Assembly (NCBI GenBank): GCA_012934845.2
Contig: WNNJ02003664.1
Location: forward strand, 186,001 to 250,000
From: Pomphorhynchus laevis
Taxonomy: Eukaryota > Acanthocephala > Palaeacanthocephala > Echinorhynchida > Pomphorhynchidae
DNA: 64,000 nt
Direction: 5' to 3'
The position numbers and the translations under genes are program-made. The notes under the pieces are model-generated. The model made no database searches. It saw only the letters and a list, made by a program, of their open reading frames with translations, and was not told where the DNA came from. Below, in pieces: positions 1-11,883 of the stretch. Positions within the stretch are counted from its first letter, which is position 1. Each line of letters opens with the position of its first letter.

Positions 1-259
1 AGATGGGCACATGGTGAAGCGGGTCCTTCTGGAATGGACTCTTCTGCATGGAGATATATGCTCACAGGTTTCGGTAAAAAAATCAGCTTGCTAGCGTAGA
101 CATTAGCTAATTTTACTGTTTGCATTACGACTACAACGATGAATGTCGGGTCTTTGGTGCGTTCACCGTTTGTCGCTTAGTAACTATTAAAAAATAGGGC
201 GGCGGTGCCCGTCCGATTGGAATTTGCGAGGTACCTCGCCGTATAATTTACAGAGTAAT

Positions 260-2045
260 ATTAAGTCTTATTGAGAACGACTTGCAGAGCGTGGCAGGTA
301 AGGTGCAGTTCGCGGCCTCACAAAAGGCAGAGACCTAATATGCTGTATCTTCAATACGGAAGATTTTTTATTCTTCTGAAGATCAATGCGTTCCGGCTGT
401 CAATTTAACCAATGGGTTTAATTCAATTAACAAAGTCCTTGCACTACATAATACTGAATTAACGTGTCCGACTTTTAAAACCTCCTTTTGGAGGTAGTAA
501 ATAAATCCGGATATACTCACGTTAGGTGGTGACACTATTTTATCGGTTGAGGGTTTTACACAAAATGATCCTTTTACCATGGCGATTTATCCATGTTCGT
601 AATGCCGTTGATCAAAATAATTAAAAAGTTAGTCCATGCAGTAACACAACGATGGTTTACTGAAAATTCGAATTTTGTGGGCTCAATAGAAAACAGAGAG
701 AGTTCGGAAGATTCTGGTTACTAAGGGCCCGAAGAACGGCTATAATATAAGCATATCAAAATCAAATTTCTTTAGCTGTAAGAACCTTGAAAAATCATTT
801 AAAATAAAAGGCATCAATCAAGTACCAAAAGAATCGTTATACTAGGCACACCTATAGGCTCACAAGAATACGTTAATAAGTTTACTGTTGAAAAATGTCA
901 TTACTGATCATCATTAGTTAAACGCCTTATTAAAGTCGGTCAGATCGACCCCCTCCCCTCCATGTTGCATTTTCAGGATATACAAAGTCGGTTCAATACA
1001 AATGGCTACATTATTTGCGAACTGAAATTGTGAGGAATATCAATTAAGTGACTTCAGTTATATCGCTTCTAGAAAATTCATTTCATTTTTGCTAGTGCAA
1101 CCAATTGACGTAAACATATTGAAAATACTAACTATGCCACTGTGGCTCGGTGGCATCGGCATCTCTGACCATGAGTTCATCAGTTGAATTTGAGTTAACT
1201 TCTATGTAAAACATACAATTGTGGAATTTTTGGTCTCGAACTTTGACGTTCGCATGAACTATCCAACATATAAGCGAAAAGCGGAGGAGTGATTTTAAGA
1301 TGTTGTTCTGACGTGTTACACAAAACATATCTGAAACAACTAGATATGAAATATCACATAATACAGTAGATAGTGTTTAATCTTGGCTAAGTGCCCTTTT
1401 TATTTCAATCCAGAATTTTCATGAGTCCCACGGAATTTTAGGATGTACTGTATTGTCGGATAGGCTTAACGACCGGTGATATAAGCTCGTCCACTTGTGT
1501 GTGCGATTCACATCAAGGCGTGATTCATGATCTTACCTGGAATAGAGTTGGTTTAATGATAATACACTATGACGCCATCATAAATGTTATTGCTGCTTCT
1601 TTATCAGAAGTTAGTAATAAAATAGAAGTTAAACCGAGATTAAAACCTACTCTTGATTCAATAACTTTCGAGAATGCTTCTACAACTATATACTACCAGC
1701 AGGATTAGATATTGCATGTATAGAGGACTTGGGAAAGAAAAATTCGAGCGAACATTTTTGACATTAATTTTGCACAATCTAATGTAAGTAAAACACCCGA
1801 TGCTGTTTTCAAATATAACAAATCACGAAAACTTGGAACATGGACTTTCTCAAAGTCTGGAGGGATAGGAAATAATCAAACGCATCGTGTCAAAAAACTC
1901 CAAGAGGCAATCACGACTAGTATGCGTAAGCTGTGGTAAATATAAAAGGAAAAGTTAGATTTGCACTAGCACGGGCTGCATCAGCATGTTTTTGCATCCA
2001 ACGACCATGGATAAATCTCTTTTAAATTCGTATCGAAATCAAGGA
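260..2045 (+). mobile_element. Fossil reverse transcriptase element, class uncertain
   Basis: Conceptual translation of the plus strand gives scattered blocks, in the right order, of a reverse-transcriptase family I remember as common in corals, sponges and molluscs. The blocks include EGFTQNDPFTMAIY (RT catalytic block of the EG.TQGDPLAM type), a GPKNGYNISISKSNFF block, GTPIGSQEYVNKF, MPLWLGGIGISDHEF, and a C-terminal region with IEVKPRLKPTLD and SGGIGN. The order matches the family from the RT palm to its C-terminus. It is an old, heavily interrupted copy and cannot make protein. I am unsure whether the family is a non-LTR or a tyrosine-recombinase (DIRS-like) retroelement, so it is treated as a fossil. 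No ends or terminal repeats could be seen. The first 260 bases give no confident call and may belong to the same copy. Confidence 0.6.
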
Positions 2046-2199
2046 TTGATAAATTAAGTTTTATTTTGTAAGACCCATTTTAGAATAACTTTAAAATTGT
2101 GTTTTAAAAAATATAAAAATATCATGTGTGATAACAGAGTGATATCACTGAGATATAACTGATATCACTCAGTGATATAACAGAATGATATAACGAGAG

Positions 2200-2455
2200 T
2201 GATACCAATCCGCGTGAATTTTGTTAGTCATTATAGCGAGATGCGGAAGAACAACGAAAAACACTGCTAGATGCCGTTTCGTCATCACTATGACTCTTCA
2301 GTACCAGTTCCCTCCCACTGCTGGATGCAGAGGAGGACTAGCAGACGGCTCTATCAAACTGGCACTGAAGAGTAATAGTGATGACGAAAAGGCATTCTAG
2401 CAGTGTTTTTCGTTTTTCTTCCGCGTTTGGCTAAAATGACCAATAATTTTTTTTT
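2200..2455. repeat. Palindromic element carrying hammerhead ribozyme (copy 1)
   Basis: Two arms of about 70 bp, roughly 2250-2310 and 2360-2415, are near-perfect inverted copies around a centre of about 50 bp. The left outer end carries the words GATACC and CCGCGTGAATTTT, which recur as terminal inverted repeats of the element at 22401-22594. The element therefore looks like a MITE-sized, foldback, non-coding mobile element. The minus strand carries a complete hammerhead ribozyme; the plus strand carries only the CUGAAGA...GAAA half. It lies about 1.2 kb upstream of gene 1. Confidence 0.7.
2273..2349 (-). ncRNA. Type III hammerhead ribozyme
   Basis: Read on the minus strand. Stem III is GCCGU (2349-2345) with ACGGC (2277-2273). 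The cleavage triplet is GUC, with C17 at 2344. Stem I is UGCUAGU (2343-2337) with ACUGGUA (2308-2302), continued by a CCUCC/GGGAGG hairpin extension. The core box CUGAAGA (2301-2295) fits CUGANGA, position 7 being variable. Stem II is GUCAU (loop AGUG) AUGAC. Then comes GAAA (2280-2277). Every invariant core residue of the hammerhead family is present, and stems I and II are closed, which makes it type III. Self-cleavage is predicted, not shown. Confidence 0.8.
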
Positions 2456-2869
2456 AAATATAAAAAATATAAAAAATATCATGTAAATATCCAATTATCT
2501 ACTATATAATTATATATACTGCACCGCTTTATTAAAACTAGGAATGTGCGAATACAGTTTTGAAGATCTGAATTTAAAAATTAAATATATAAATCAGTTT
2601 TTGATGCAATTAGTATTTACATAGCACTTAATTATCACTCAACTATCAATGCTGAAGCTTTATTATCATCCACCAATATGTTAGCGCTAAGATTCCAAAT
2701 GTGGTAATTAAATGAGTCATAGTTTTTATTATCCAAATATTATTGTATATCGATGATTTTAATTGTTGTTTACTTTGTATTTTGAACATTTGTATTTCAA
2801 ATGATGCTAGCAGAAAATAGCAAAATATTAAAAAGCCAATTATTTCATCAATCCTATTACAAATTTGAC

Positions 2870-3500
2870 AAGATCTTGTCGATGATTAATATCAAAGATT
2901 AATCTTATCGATTATTAATCTTATTGATGATTAATCTTATAGATGATTAATCTTATCGATGATTATATTTATCAATGATTATTCTTATCGATGATTTATC
3001 TTATCGATGCTTATCCGTATTGATGATTAATTTTATCGATGCTTGTTTTTATTGATGACTATTCGTCTCTATAATTAATCTTATCGATAATTAGTCTTAT
3101 CGGTGATTAATCTTATCGATGATTAACCTTATCGATGATTATTCTTATCGATGATTAATCTTATCGATGATTAATCTTATCTATGATTATTCTTATTAAC
3201 GATTAATCTTATCGATGATTAATCATATCGATTATTAATCTTATCGATGATTAATCTTATCGATAATTAATCTTATCGATGATTAATCTTATTGACGATT
3301 AATTTTATAGATGATTATTCTTAACGATCATATCGATTAATCTTATTGATTAATCGATAATTAATCTTATCGATTAATTAATAAGATTAATCGATATTAA
3401 TATTAATTAATCTTATCGATAGTAATTATCGATAAGATTAATCATCAATAAGAATAATTAATCATCGATAAGAATAATTAATTATCGATATCAAAAATTT
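2870..3500. repeat. ATCGAT minisatellite, 16 bp unit
   Basis: Roughly 30 degenerate copies of a 16 bp unit close to TTATCGATGATTAATC run head to tail. From about 3330 the unit also appears in the opposite orientation, creating local palindromes such as ATCGATTAATTAATAAGAT. Each unit contains the palindrome ATCGAT and often TATCGATA or GATAA. Cut-type homeodomain, DREF/BEAF-type and GATA proteins bind such words in insects; binding here is only inference. Confidence 0.85.
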
Positions 3501-3669
3501 GACAAATCATGACAAGATCATAATTTATATTTTAGATAGACAGCCAGATATCTAGAAAAATAGCAGTTTTGGATTAATAAAAATTTATCAGAGAAAATTA
3601 ATTATTCGCGCTCTTTTCAATTTTAAATACACAAGATGTCATATTCCATAATGACATATACCTTCGGCG

Positions 3670-6453
3670 ATGGTAATTAATTTAATTTTTCATGATTAAG
3701 TTGGAATAATATTTTAGAAGGTACATTTTGCAATCGTAATTTTTATTATATTCTGTAAAGTTGTGAATGGAAATGAATGGTTTCACAGAGGAGTCACTAA
3801 TTACGGAACCTATTTAAAGAACGAGGACACAAACTGCTGGGAAAATGGTAAATATTACGATTCGCATAATAAGAAATGCGGCGATTTTTCCAATTTGATT
3901 AATGCGAATAACATCCAACAGTTGAACAAGTATACTAGATCAGAAATGGAAATGATTTGCCTACAATTGTGGTTACAATACGACAGGGAATATCAGTTTT
4001 GTGTAGATAGAGGTGAACGTTACCAATGGATAAACATTAGTGCATACACATTTTTTGCTGAATCCGATGCATTGAATAATACATCTAAATTTAACAAATG
4101 TCCTTCACAGATGGCCACATTCAGTCAGAATGATCAACAACACGTGATTGCTTGCTTGATTAAAAATGGACTGACATACAATCCGGAAACAAAGAAATGC
4201 TGTATATTAGACAAGAATATCGATAATATATTAGCAATTGAAAAATATAGACAGGTGATTGGGTACAATAAAACCAAGGAACAAATATGGAGAACAGTGT
4301 GTTCAAAGCTTAAGATGACATATTCAGTCAATCTTCGACATTGTATAAAAGAGAGTAGAGAACTGTTATACAAAAATGAGAAATTGGTAGCACATGCACG
4401 CGTCCTGCTAGAAGCATTGGCTGGAGGGATATCAGACTATGTAACACATCTTTACTGTGCTGCTAGAGGCTTATTCTATAAAGAATCAAAATGCTTCTAT
4501 TTCGATACGTCTCAATTTCCGAGCAACTACTATTTCGAGTTTAAATCGCTTATAGACCAGGCAAAAGAAATTCAATGTTCAGCTGTAAACATGCTGTATA
4601 AAAGACATTTAGACATATGCATTCAAATCGTATCAAAAAGTAAACATAAATTTGGATCTTTTCCGGCTTTATACAAGCTTAAAGTGAAACGAGGACAATT
4701 GCCACCACCACCAAAAAACACGGATAAACTACCCGCTAATGATAATAGACGATTCACTTATTCAAAAAATGAACTATTTTGCTTTAAGCTAGGATTTAAT
4801 TACGTAAATTATCGTGATGCATGTGAATATTTCACAGACTCTCTACAAGTCGAACGGAAACGATTACTATTACTCAAATATTTGCCATACATTCATAAAA
4901 TTATCAAAACGAATTGCCATAAGCGTCAACTGGTCTATTTGAAAAAATATAGGATTTGCGTCGAAAAAGGCTATCTTGGAAAGTATAACAAACCAAACAG
5001 GAATAAACGTACACCGGGAACGGAGGTGATTAATCCTCTAGAAAACGGATGGTATAATATATTTTCAATGTGTATAAAAGACGGATTCGATTATGATTCC
5101 GTAAAAGAGGATTGTGTACAATATCCCAAAACTATTACTGCATCTGATTTATATTTATTCGATCAACATAAAACCGAACAGCTGATTCATGCTTGCTATT
5201 TATTTTATTTTGACAGTTCCAAGTCCTTGATCAACTGCATCAGTAGCCAGGAAAATCAAATTCGAACGAAAAAATCTAATGTTCAGAAGAAGATAGCAAA
5301 GTCAAGAAGTGATCGTTTGATTGAAGCAGCATGCAAGATAGAGAGAAATTATTACCATCCACTTGTCAAAGTATGCATGTGGAATAGAGATGATAAGCTT
5401 TATCCGGTTCAGATCTTTGATAACAATGATAGTGAACAATATCGAGATCGAAAAATATCCTATGACGATGCCATAGAAGAGTTTTGCGCAAATTTAGGAA
5501 TGCCCTACAATAGTACACTGGATGATTGTACTCCGTTGTTATGGAATACACGTCAGAAACATATCGATAGAATTAAACGGTCTCAAATGAAAATCATGTG
5601 CACTTTGGAATTTCAAGACACCGAATATGACAGTGAAATAAATATGTGCGTCCGAAAGAGAAAGGAATACGAACTGCTTACGCCGATGGTTCCTGATATT
5701 GACATAAATCAAGTTCAATTAGGTCATGACATATGTTTTAATACAGGAATGAAGTTCAACGAAGTAACCAAAAGCTGCGAGCATTATGACATTTATCATA
5801 GTGAGTCAATGAAAGATGCTGGATCATTCAACAGTAAGCGTATCGAATCATTTGTTAAAATGCTTTGCACACTACGTAATCTTAGGTACGATCCATTTTA
5901 TCAGTTTTGCGTTTATGACGGAATTGACTATCTGGGATTTTCACCGGCACGAAAGCCAGTAAATATCACGCAACTGTACGAATTTCACAAGCACGATTGT
6001 TTTATGCGTGGTCTTACCGTTACACGCGATGAGGACGATAAAATATTTTGTCATGCATTTCCTCCAGGCAGCTCAAAAAACATAACTATCAAAAATCAAT
6101 ATTCAATAAACAAATTTGTTTGGATGACACAACTATGCCCTCCGTATTTACAATACAATCCAGATATGGGCTTCTTTGTGAGAGTGGGGCAGAAGCTTGC
6201 ACCGATAATAGAACTTATCGATATAACATATTATAATAAAACACAGTTCAAGCAATGCTGCATGCAATATGGCTTATTTTATAATAAACTTAAAAGGAAT
6301 TGTGTGCACTTTGCCGTTCGACCAACGCGAGCAGAGCTGCGAGTCTATAATAACGAACTTCATGACCTTGTAGAACACCAATTTAGCATTTTTTGCGGAA
6401 AAATTAATAAAAGGTTCAATGAAAGAAAAAAGATATGTACTGATCCATTCTAA
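3670..6453 (+). CDS. Secreted protein of 19 tandem two-cysteine modules (gene 1)
   Basis: The family is not recognised. A 2,736 bp exon (3718-6453) encodes 19 modules of about 47 residues, each with one cysteine pair spaced about 12-16 residues. Two types alternate: C..xG..Y......C..F/Y (for example FCFKLGFNYVNYRDACEYF) and [IM]C..L.Y......CV (for example MICLQLWLQYDREYQFCV). The exon is open upstream to an acceptor at 3716-3717. Splicing a 45 bp intron (3673-3717, GTAATT...TTTTAG) joins it to a lone ATG at 3670-3672. This yields the N-terminus MKVHFAIVIFIIFCKVVNG, a convincing signal peptide, and a product of about 912 residues. Module 17 has lost its second cysteine. Paralogue: gene 2 at 25347-33918, same strand and module order. 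Role unknown; regular disulfide hairpins suggest an extracellular structural or binding protein. Confidence 0.8.
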
Positions 6454-8200
6454 CGCTTTCTAATTCACTTTAAACAGTTACTATACACTGATATCTTTGT
6501 TTAAAAAAATTAAAAAAATATTATTGTAAGCACCAAGATAAAAATGATATGTAAATATTATTTTAAGAATAATATAATTCTATAGAATTTAAATATATTA
6601 AATCTAATGAAAGTAATTTAAAATCAATTAAAATTAATTCCAATATGAATTTTTTAATCATATTTTATATATTATTAAAATAACAAAATAATCAAAATAT
6701 TTGTAAATGATAGAATTTTAATTTAAAGAATTATAATTATTTTATTTCCTTTATAGAATTTTAATTAAAGATGTGGATACAAGATATAAAAATAAAATTT
6801 TATTTATAATTTCTGAAAAATTTGAAAACAATAATATACAAATTCTTTAAAAATTAAATTTAAAAGGACTAATTAAATAAATGATCTTGTTGTCTCATTA
6901 TAACTAATGGTTTCATATTTCAAATCAAAAGGGCTTTAATAAAAATAGATATTTGTTTAAAAACAATAAATATACTTTTCATTAGAGATACATTTCATTT
7001 CCGAACGTTTGTTTATTAAATATTAACGATAATTGATTTAACTTATATTTGACTCATTTATTTTTTATTATTATGTTAAAAATATTATATTATTATAATA
7101 AAATAATTTTATTAATTTTAGTTAAATGAACAATTTTGACATTGTAAAAATCAAAGTTCCAAATTCTAAAAAATATTTGCTGAAGGTAAAAGTAATCCTT
7201 ATTCTGATAGCATATCAGCTCCTCCTGATAACCTCTAATCCTTATTTTGATACATCGTATGCTATTTATTAGTTAATTCATACAAATTGACTTTTATTTT
7301 AACTTTCAATCTTAAAAAAAAATATTATTAAAATTAAAAAAAAATATTATTAAAATTATTATTTTTTAATAATGAGTTCATAATGAATTCTTCCTGATAT
7401 TACAGCAGTTCCTCCTGATGACCTCTAATTCTTATTCTAATACATTGTCTGTTTAATATTAGTCAATTCATAAAAATTGATTTTTATTTTAAATTTCAAT
7501 TTTAAATTTTAACTTGGAATAAAATTAATTTACTTTTAATTTAACTTAAAAAGGCAAGTATTTATGATTTAATTGTTATAATTATATTAAATACGTAGAC
7601 TCAGTTAGCTGAGTCTACGTATAATTGTTGTAATTATACAATTTCATTAAGTTAGAGGATATCTGGAAACAAAATATCATAAAGCGTAATCGCTTTCTTT
7701 TTGTTAAACCATTATTGAAAGCTAACATTATTTTCTTTTATAATGATTTGTCTTGCGTTTATATTATCATCAAACGACAAAGAATTAACGAATGTACATT
7801 TTCTGGATGAAATTGTAAATCTATGTCTTTAATTTAACAATTAAAGTTTCAGAGGCAGCGATAATCGATTTATTTTACAACAACAAAAATAATATTTTTA
7901 TGAATAAATTATAAATTACTATCAACAACAAAATTTTTATTGTTCATTTTGTTAAATTATAAATAATGTTTAACTAAATTTTATATATCAAGAATATTGT
8001 TTTAACAAATCGTAACTTTGTCTCGATTGAACTCCTACATTCTGTCTCGCATAGATGATTTTGCACAGAGATGTTTTATTAAACCAAGAGAAATTTATTC
8101 AAATTATTTGACTTAATAAAACATTTATTTTTATAATTTAATATAATATTATAATTTAATTAGAAAATTATATTAATAATATAAAAATAATATTAAATAT
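6454..8200. repeat. AT-rich spacer with direct repeats and a short palindrome
   Basis: This is the gap between the convergent gene 1 and DNAJC11. No coding signal is visible at 6454-7180. A unit of about 100 bp containing CTCCTGAT and AATTCATA occurs twice in direct orientation (about 7205-7305 and 7395-7495). It recurs inverted near 20030-20150 and 24065-24130, so it belongs to a dispersed element. At 7592-7621 sits a perfect palindrome with 13 bp arms, TACGTAGACTCAG, the end word of the same repeat family. The remainder, 7640-8200, shows only AT-rich sequence. Confidence 0.6.
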
Positions 8201-8214
8201 GAAATTAAATATTC

Positions 8215-8325
8215 TAATCTAGTAAATGCTAGTAACTACCAGCATCTTCAGAAAATTAACATAAAATAATAATCTAGTAAATGCTAGTAACTACTAGCAA
8301 CTTCAGAAAATTAACATAAAATACA
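8215..8325 (-). repeat. Tandem pair of Penelope-type end fragments
   Basis: Two direct copies of a unit of about 55 bp contain the words GCTAGTAACTAC and CTTCAGAAAATTAAC. The same words end the Penelope-like copies at 9240, 11521 and 12660. The pair lies just beyond the DNAJC11 stop codon and could fall in its 3' UTR. Confidence 0.6.
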
Positions 8326-8580
8326 AAAAATTATTTAAATATTTAGATATTAAGCCAAATGATTACAAAAACGTACATCAAAGTACACAAATTAGGTTTC
8401 AAAAATCTTATATCTTAAAATTGTATTTTTTAGTTTCTAACTACTGGAAAATATATCAAGACATAATAATATTTAAGGAATTGCTTTACATTTAACTTTT
8501 AAATCTCGAAAAACAAACAACTTGGCCGAAACAATTTGTTTCTCAAAATTTGATAAAAAAATTTCAACGGAATGTTTCTT

Positions 8581-11500
8581 TTATATTTGAGGTAAGCGCA
8601 GTACATCGCCTTCATCAATCACGATTTGATGATTATATCCCTTGTAGTAATAATCTATCAGCAATTTATTGCTGGGCCCATTTGGATTTGGATTATAGAA
8701 TCCAATTATACTCGTCTAAATATTTATAGTCAGTAAAGTGTAAACCTATGTTGTATTACCTTAGATTTACCTAGTTCCAATTTACCATCATTGACCATTG
8801 ACTGTAATGGTATACGAACATCGAGTCTACGACCCCTAAGCAAGCAGCCCAAACTTATAAAAGAACCTAAAAGCAACGACTTACTCGTTACTGCTGTAAA
8901 TATCACCGAATATAGCCCTGACAATTATTAAACCATTCGGATATTCAGTTTGAGATATCCGCTCAACGATTGGAAGAAGGAAGTGTTGCTGAATGAGTCA
9001 AAATTATAACAAGAACTTTATGTCAAGTCATATTATTTAATTTATAATATTTAGTGCATTCTAAATGAATTTCGTTTAGCATTTGGAATATATTCAAAAA
9101 CTTTCTTGATTAAAACTTATTCGTTTTAAAACCGTTTTAAGGAATAAATGTGCGCAGTAATTACATTACTGCCGTAATGTTCCAGGAACTATCAGGTATA
9201 GCTAAACGATAACAAAAATTATTTTGATATTTCGCTTGTAACTACTAGCATCTTCAGAAATTAACATTAAATGAAAAAAAATCACATAAAGTTTCTTGTC
9301 GGTTTGCACATTGATGCTGGAATCATAATCGCTGCTAACATTTGTTCATTTAACATTTTTATTTGTAGGGACCGTAGCAAACAAACACAACAATGAAACA
9401 AAATCTCTAAAAATGTACAACAAAAGTACTATTCATAACAAAAAATAAATTAATTATTAACGTAATGTGAGTCATGCATCAAAACGACAAGATTATGTAA
9501 ATATAATTAAATAAATATCCAGGAACAATCATATTGAATGGCAACAAAAATTATTTTGATATTTCAAAAATGCTAGTAAAAAATGCTAGTAACTACTACT
9601 GTCTTCCCTCGAAAATAAGACAATGTCATAAATCCAACTTTTCGGAAAATGAAAAATGGCTAAATTGTCTCTAAAATAAGACATAAAAAATCTTCGAAAA
9701 TAAGACAAAAAGCTGTTTTTAATCATGGAAAAATCGTAAGTTTTCAATATTTCGTATATTGCTTCACCACTCGAGCTTTGATAAATGAAACCTGGGGTTT
9801 TAAGATCTCTATCATAATAAAGTTTTATGTTCAAGTTATAGAGTCTACTTGCTGCAAAAATTTCTAACTCCGACGCTTTGTTTCCTGCTATAAGTAAGAC
9901 ATTAATATATTCATCATCATATAGACCTTCTAATTCTTTAATGGAAGGAATATTTAAGGCTATATGATGTCTTACTTCTATGTGCTTCTCAATGGTATCA
10001 TAAAGGATTAAAGAAATTATTTTAAAAAACGAATTTCCATCTTTACCTAAGGCCTTCCAATCTTTGAGATCTTGCACATTTTCTTCCAATATGAAATCAC
10101 TATTGTTTTTAAAATCCTCAATCTCAAAATGTTCATCACTGAGTAATTGTCTCAAAGGCGCATGAAGTCTGCTCAAATCAAATTCTGATCCTAATATACC
10201 ACAAACATCGAAGCTTTTAATCACCATTTCTTTGTCTAACGTATTAATAAAATCCCAACATATATCAGATACTTGTTTATACGATGGTCTCTTAATATTG
10301 CCGGATTTTGTTCGGTTATCGTCATCTTCAATTGCTTTTGACATCCAGTCATTAATTTTATCTCCGTAGAATTGTTGGAAAGATCTGTTTATAGAGACAT
10401 CGAGCATTTGTAATAACGGCGTCATTCCTTTTGGGACAAAAAGTATATAAACGTTATGTTTTTCGTATTTCTTGTCTATCTTTAGATGTGCAGAAAAAGA
10501 ATCAATTATTACAAGAGTTGGCTCGTGTGCAAATCTTGTTTCGAATCTGGATAAAATATATTTTTCAAAGAAAGAACAGACGAGATCCTCACTCCACATG
10601 CCCGTCTTATTGACGTCGACGTATATATTTCGATTGGTTGTTGTTGGTATCTTTTTTAAATTTGAGAAAAGGCAATGTCCGCCTAATATTTTACCATCTG
10701 CAGAGATTATGGGAGTAAAAGTAAATCTCGCATGAGTCGACGATGTATTTGCTAATTTAACAGATTTTGAACCCTTTACAGTTATTGTCTTGTTGTTTTC
10801 CTGCTCGAAATATCTCGGAACTTGGTCAAAATTAATTATGTTTCTGGGTTTAATTGAGTGTGTCTTTATCAAGTTACGAGCAGCATAAATGAAATCTGTG
10901 GCCAAAGATTTGGCATTCTCTGGAATAGTTCTACAAGATGTATGTGTACGAGATACAAGATTATGTCTATTCTTAAATTTGTGTATAAAGCCGCTTGAGC
11001 ACTTTAGATCTTGTATATTTAACTTTTGACAAAAACTAACTGCTTTTGCCTGTATATATTTATCTTTAACTACTAACCCTTTATCATTAGAATCAATAAC
11101 CCAATTAATAAGCTGTGTATCTAATTCTTCACTTTGTGTTTTTCTACCAGATTTGCCAACCTTTCTACATGTCAAAATAGATTTTTTGGTATCTTGTAGT
11201 ATGTCTAAAAACTTTTCCTTTTGATCCAGCCAACACTGAAACATCCTTGGTGTGATAGAGTGTTTTCTCGATATTTCTGACTTTGTCTTGCTCTTCCCGT
11301 TTTCATCTAGTTTCTCATAATCCGCAATAACATCTAGCTTGTATTTAATTGTATAACTTTTTCGTTTATAGCTTTCTGTATAAATCATTCGGGGTGAGTA
11401 AAAATAATTTTTTTATGTAAAAAAATTCTAAAATAAGACAAAAAAATCCCTCTAAAATAAGATAATTTTTGTCTTATTTTAGAGGGAATGAGATTGTCTT

Positions 11501-11807
11501 ATTTTCGAGGGAAGACAGTAGCATCTTCAGAAAATTAACATAAAATACAAAAAATCACATAAATAAAGTTTCTTGTCGGTATGTGCACTGATGCTGGAAT
11601 CATAATCGCTGCTAGCATTTGTTCATTTAACATTTTCGTTTGTAGGGACCGCAAACGAAAATACTATTAAGGACATATTTGTAGGGACAACAAAAGTACT
11701 ATTCATAACAAAGCAATAAAAATAAAGACATAAAGTAACAAAATAGAGGAAACCATAGCATTTTAAACAATAGATTGCAAACATAATTTATGTTATATAA
11801 AATTAGT

Positions 11808-11883
<76 letters not shown>

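Larger units (their letters stand above)
9521..11690 (-). mobile_element. Penelope-like end copy split by the pogo element
   Basis: The sequence on the left (9521-9598) and on the right (11519-11690) forms one Penelope-type end when the intervening pogo element is ignored; compare the uninterrupted copies at 9176 and 12660. The insertion lies at a TA dinucleotide inside the hammerhead-like hairpin. The nesting dates the pogo element as younger than this Penelope copy. Confidence 0.7.
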
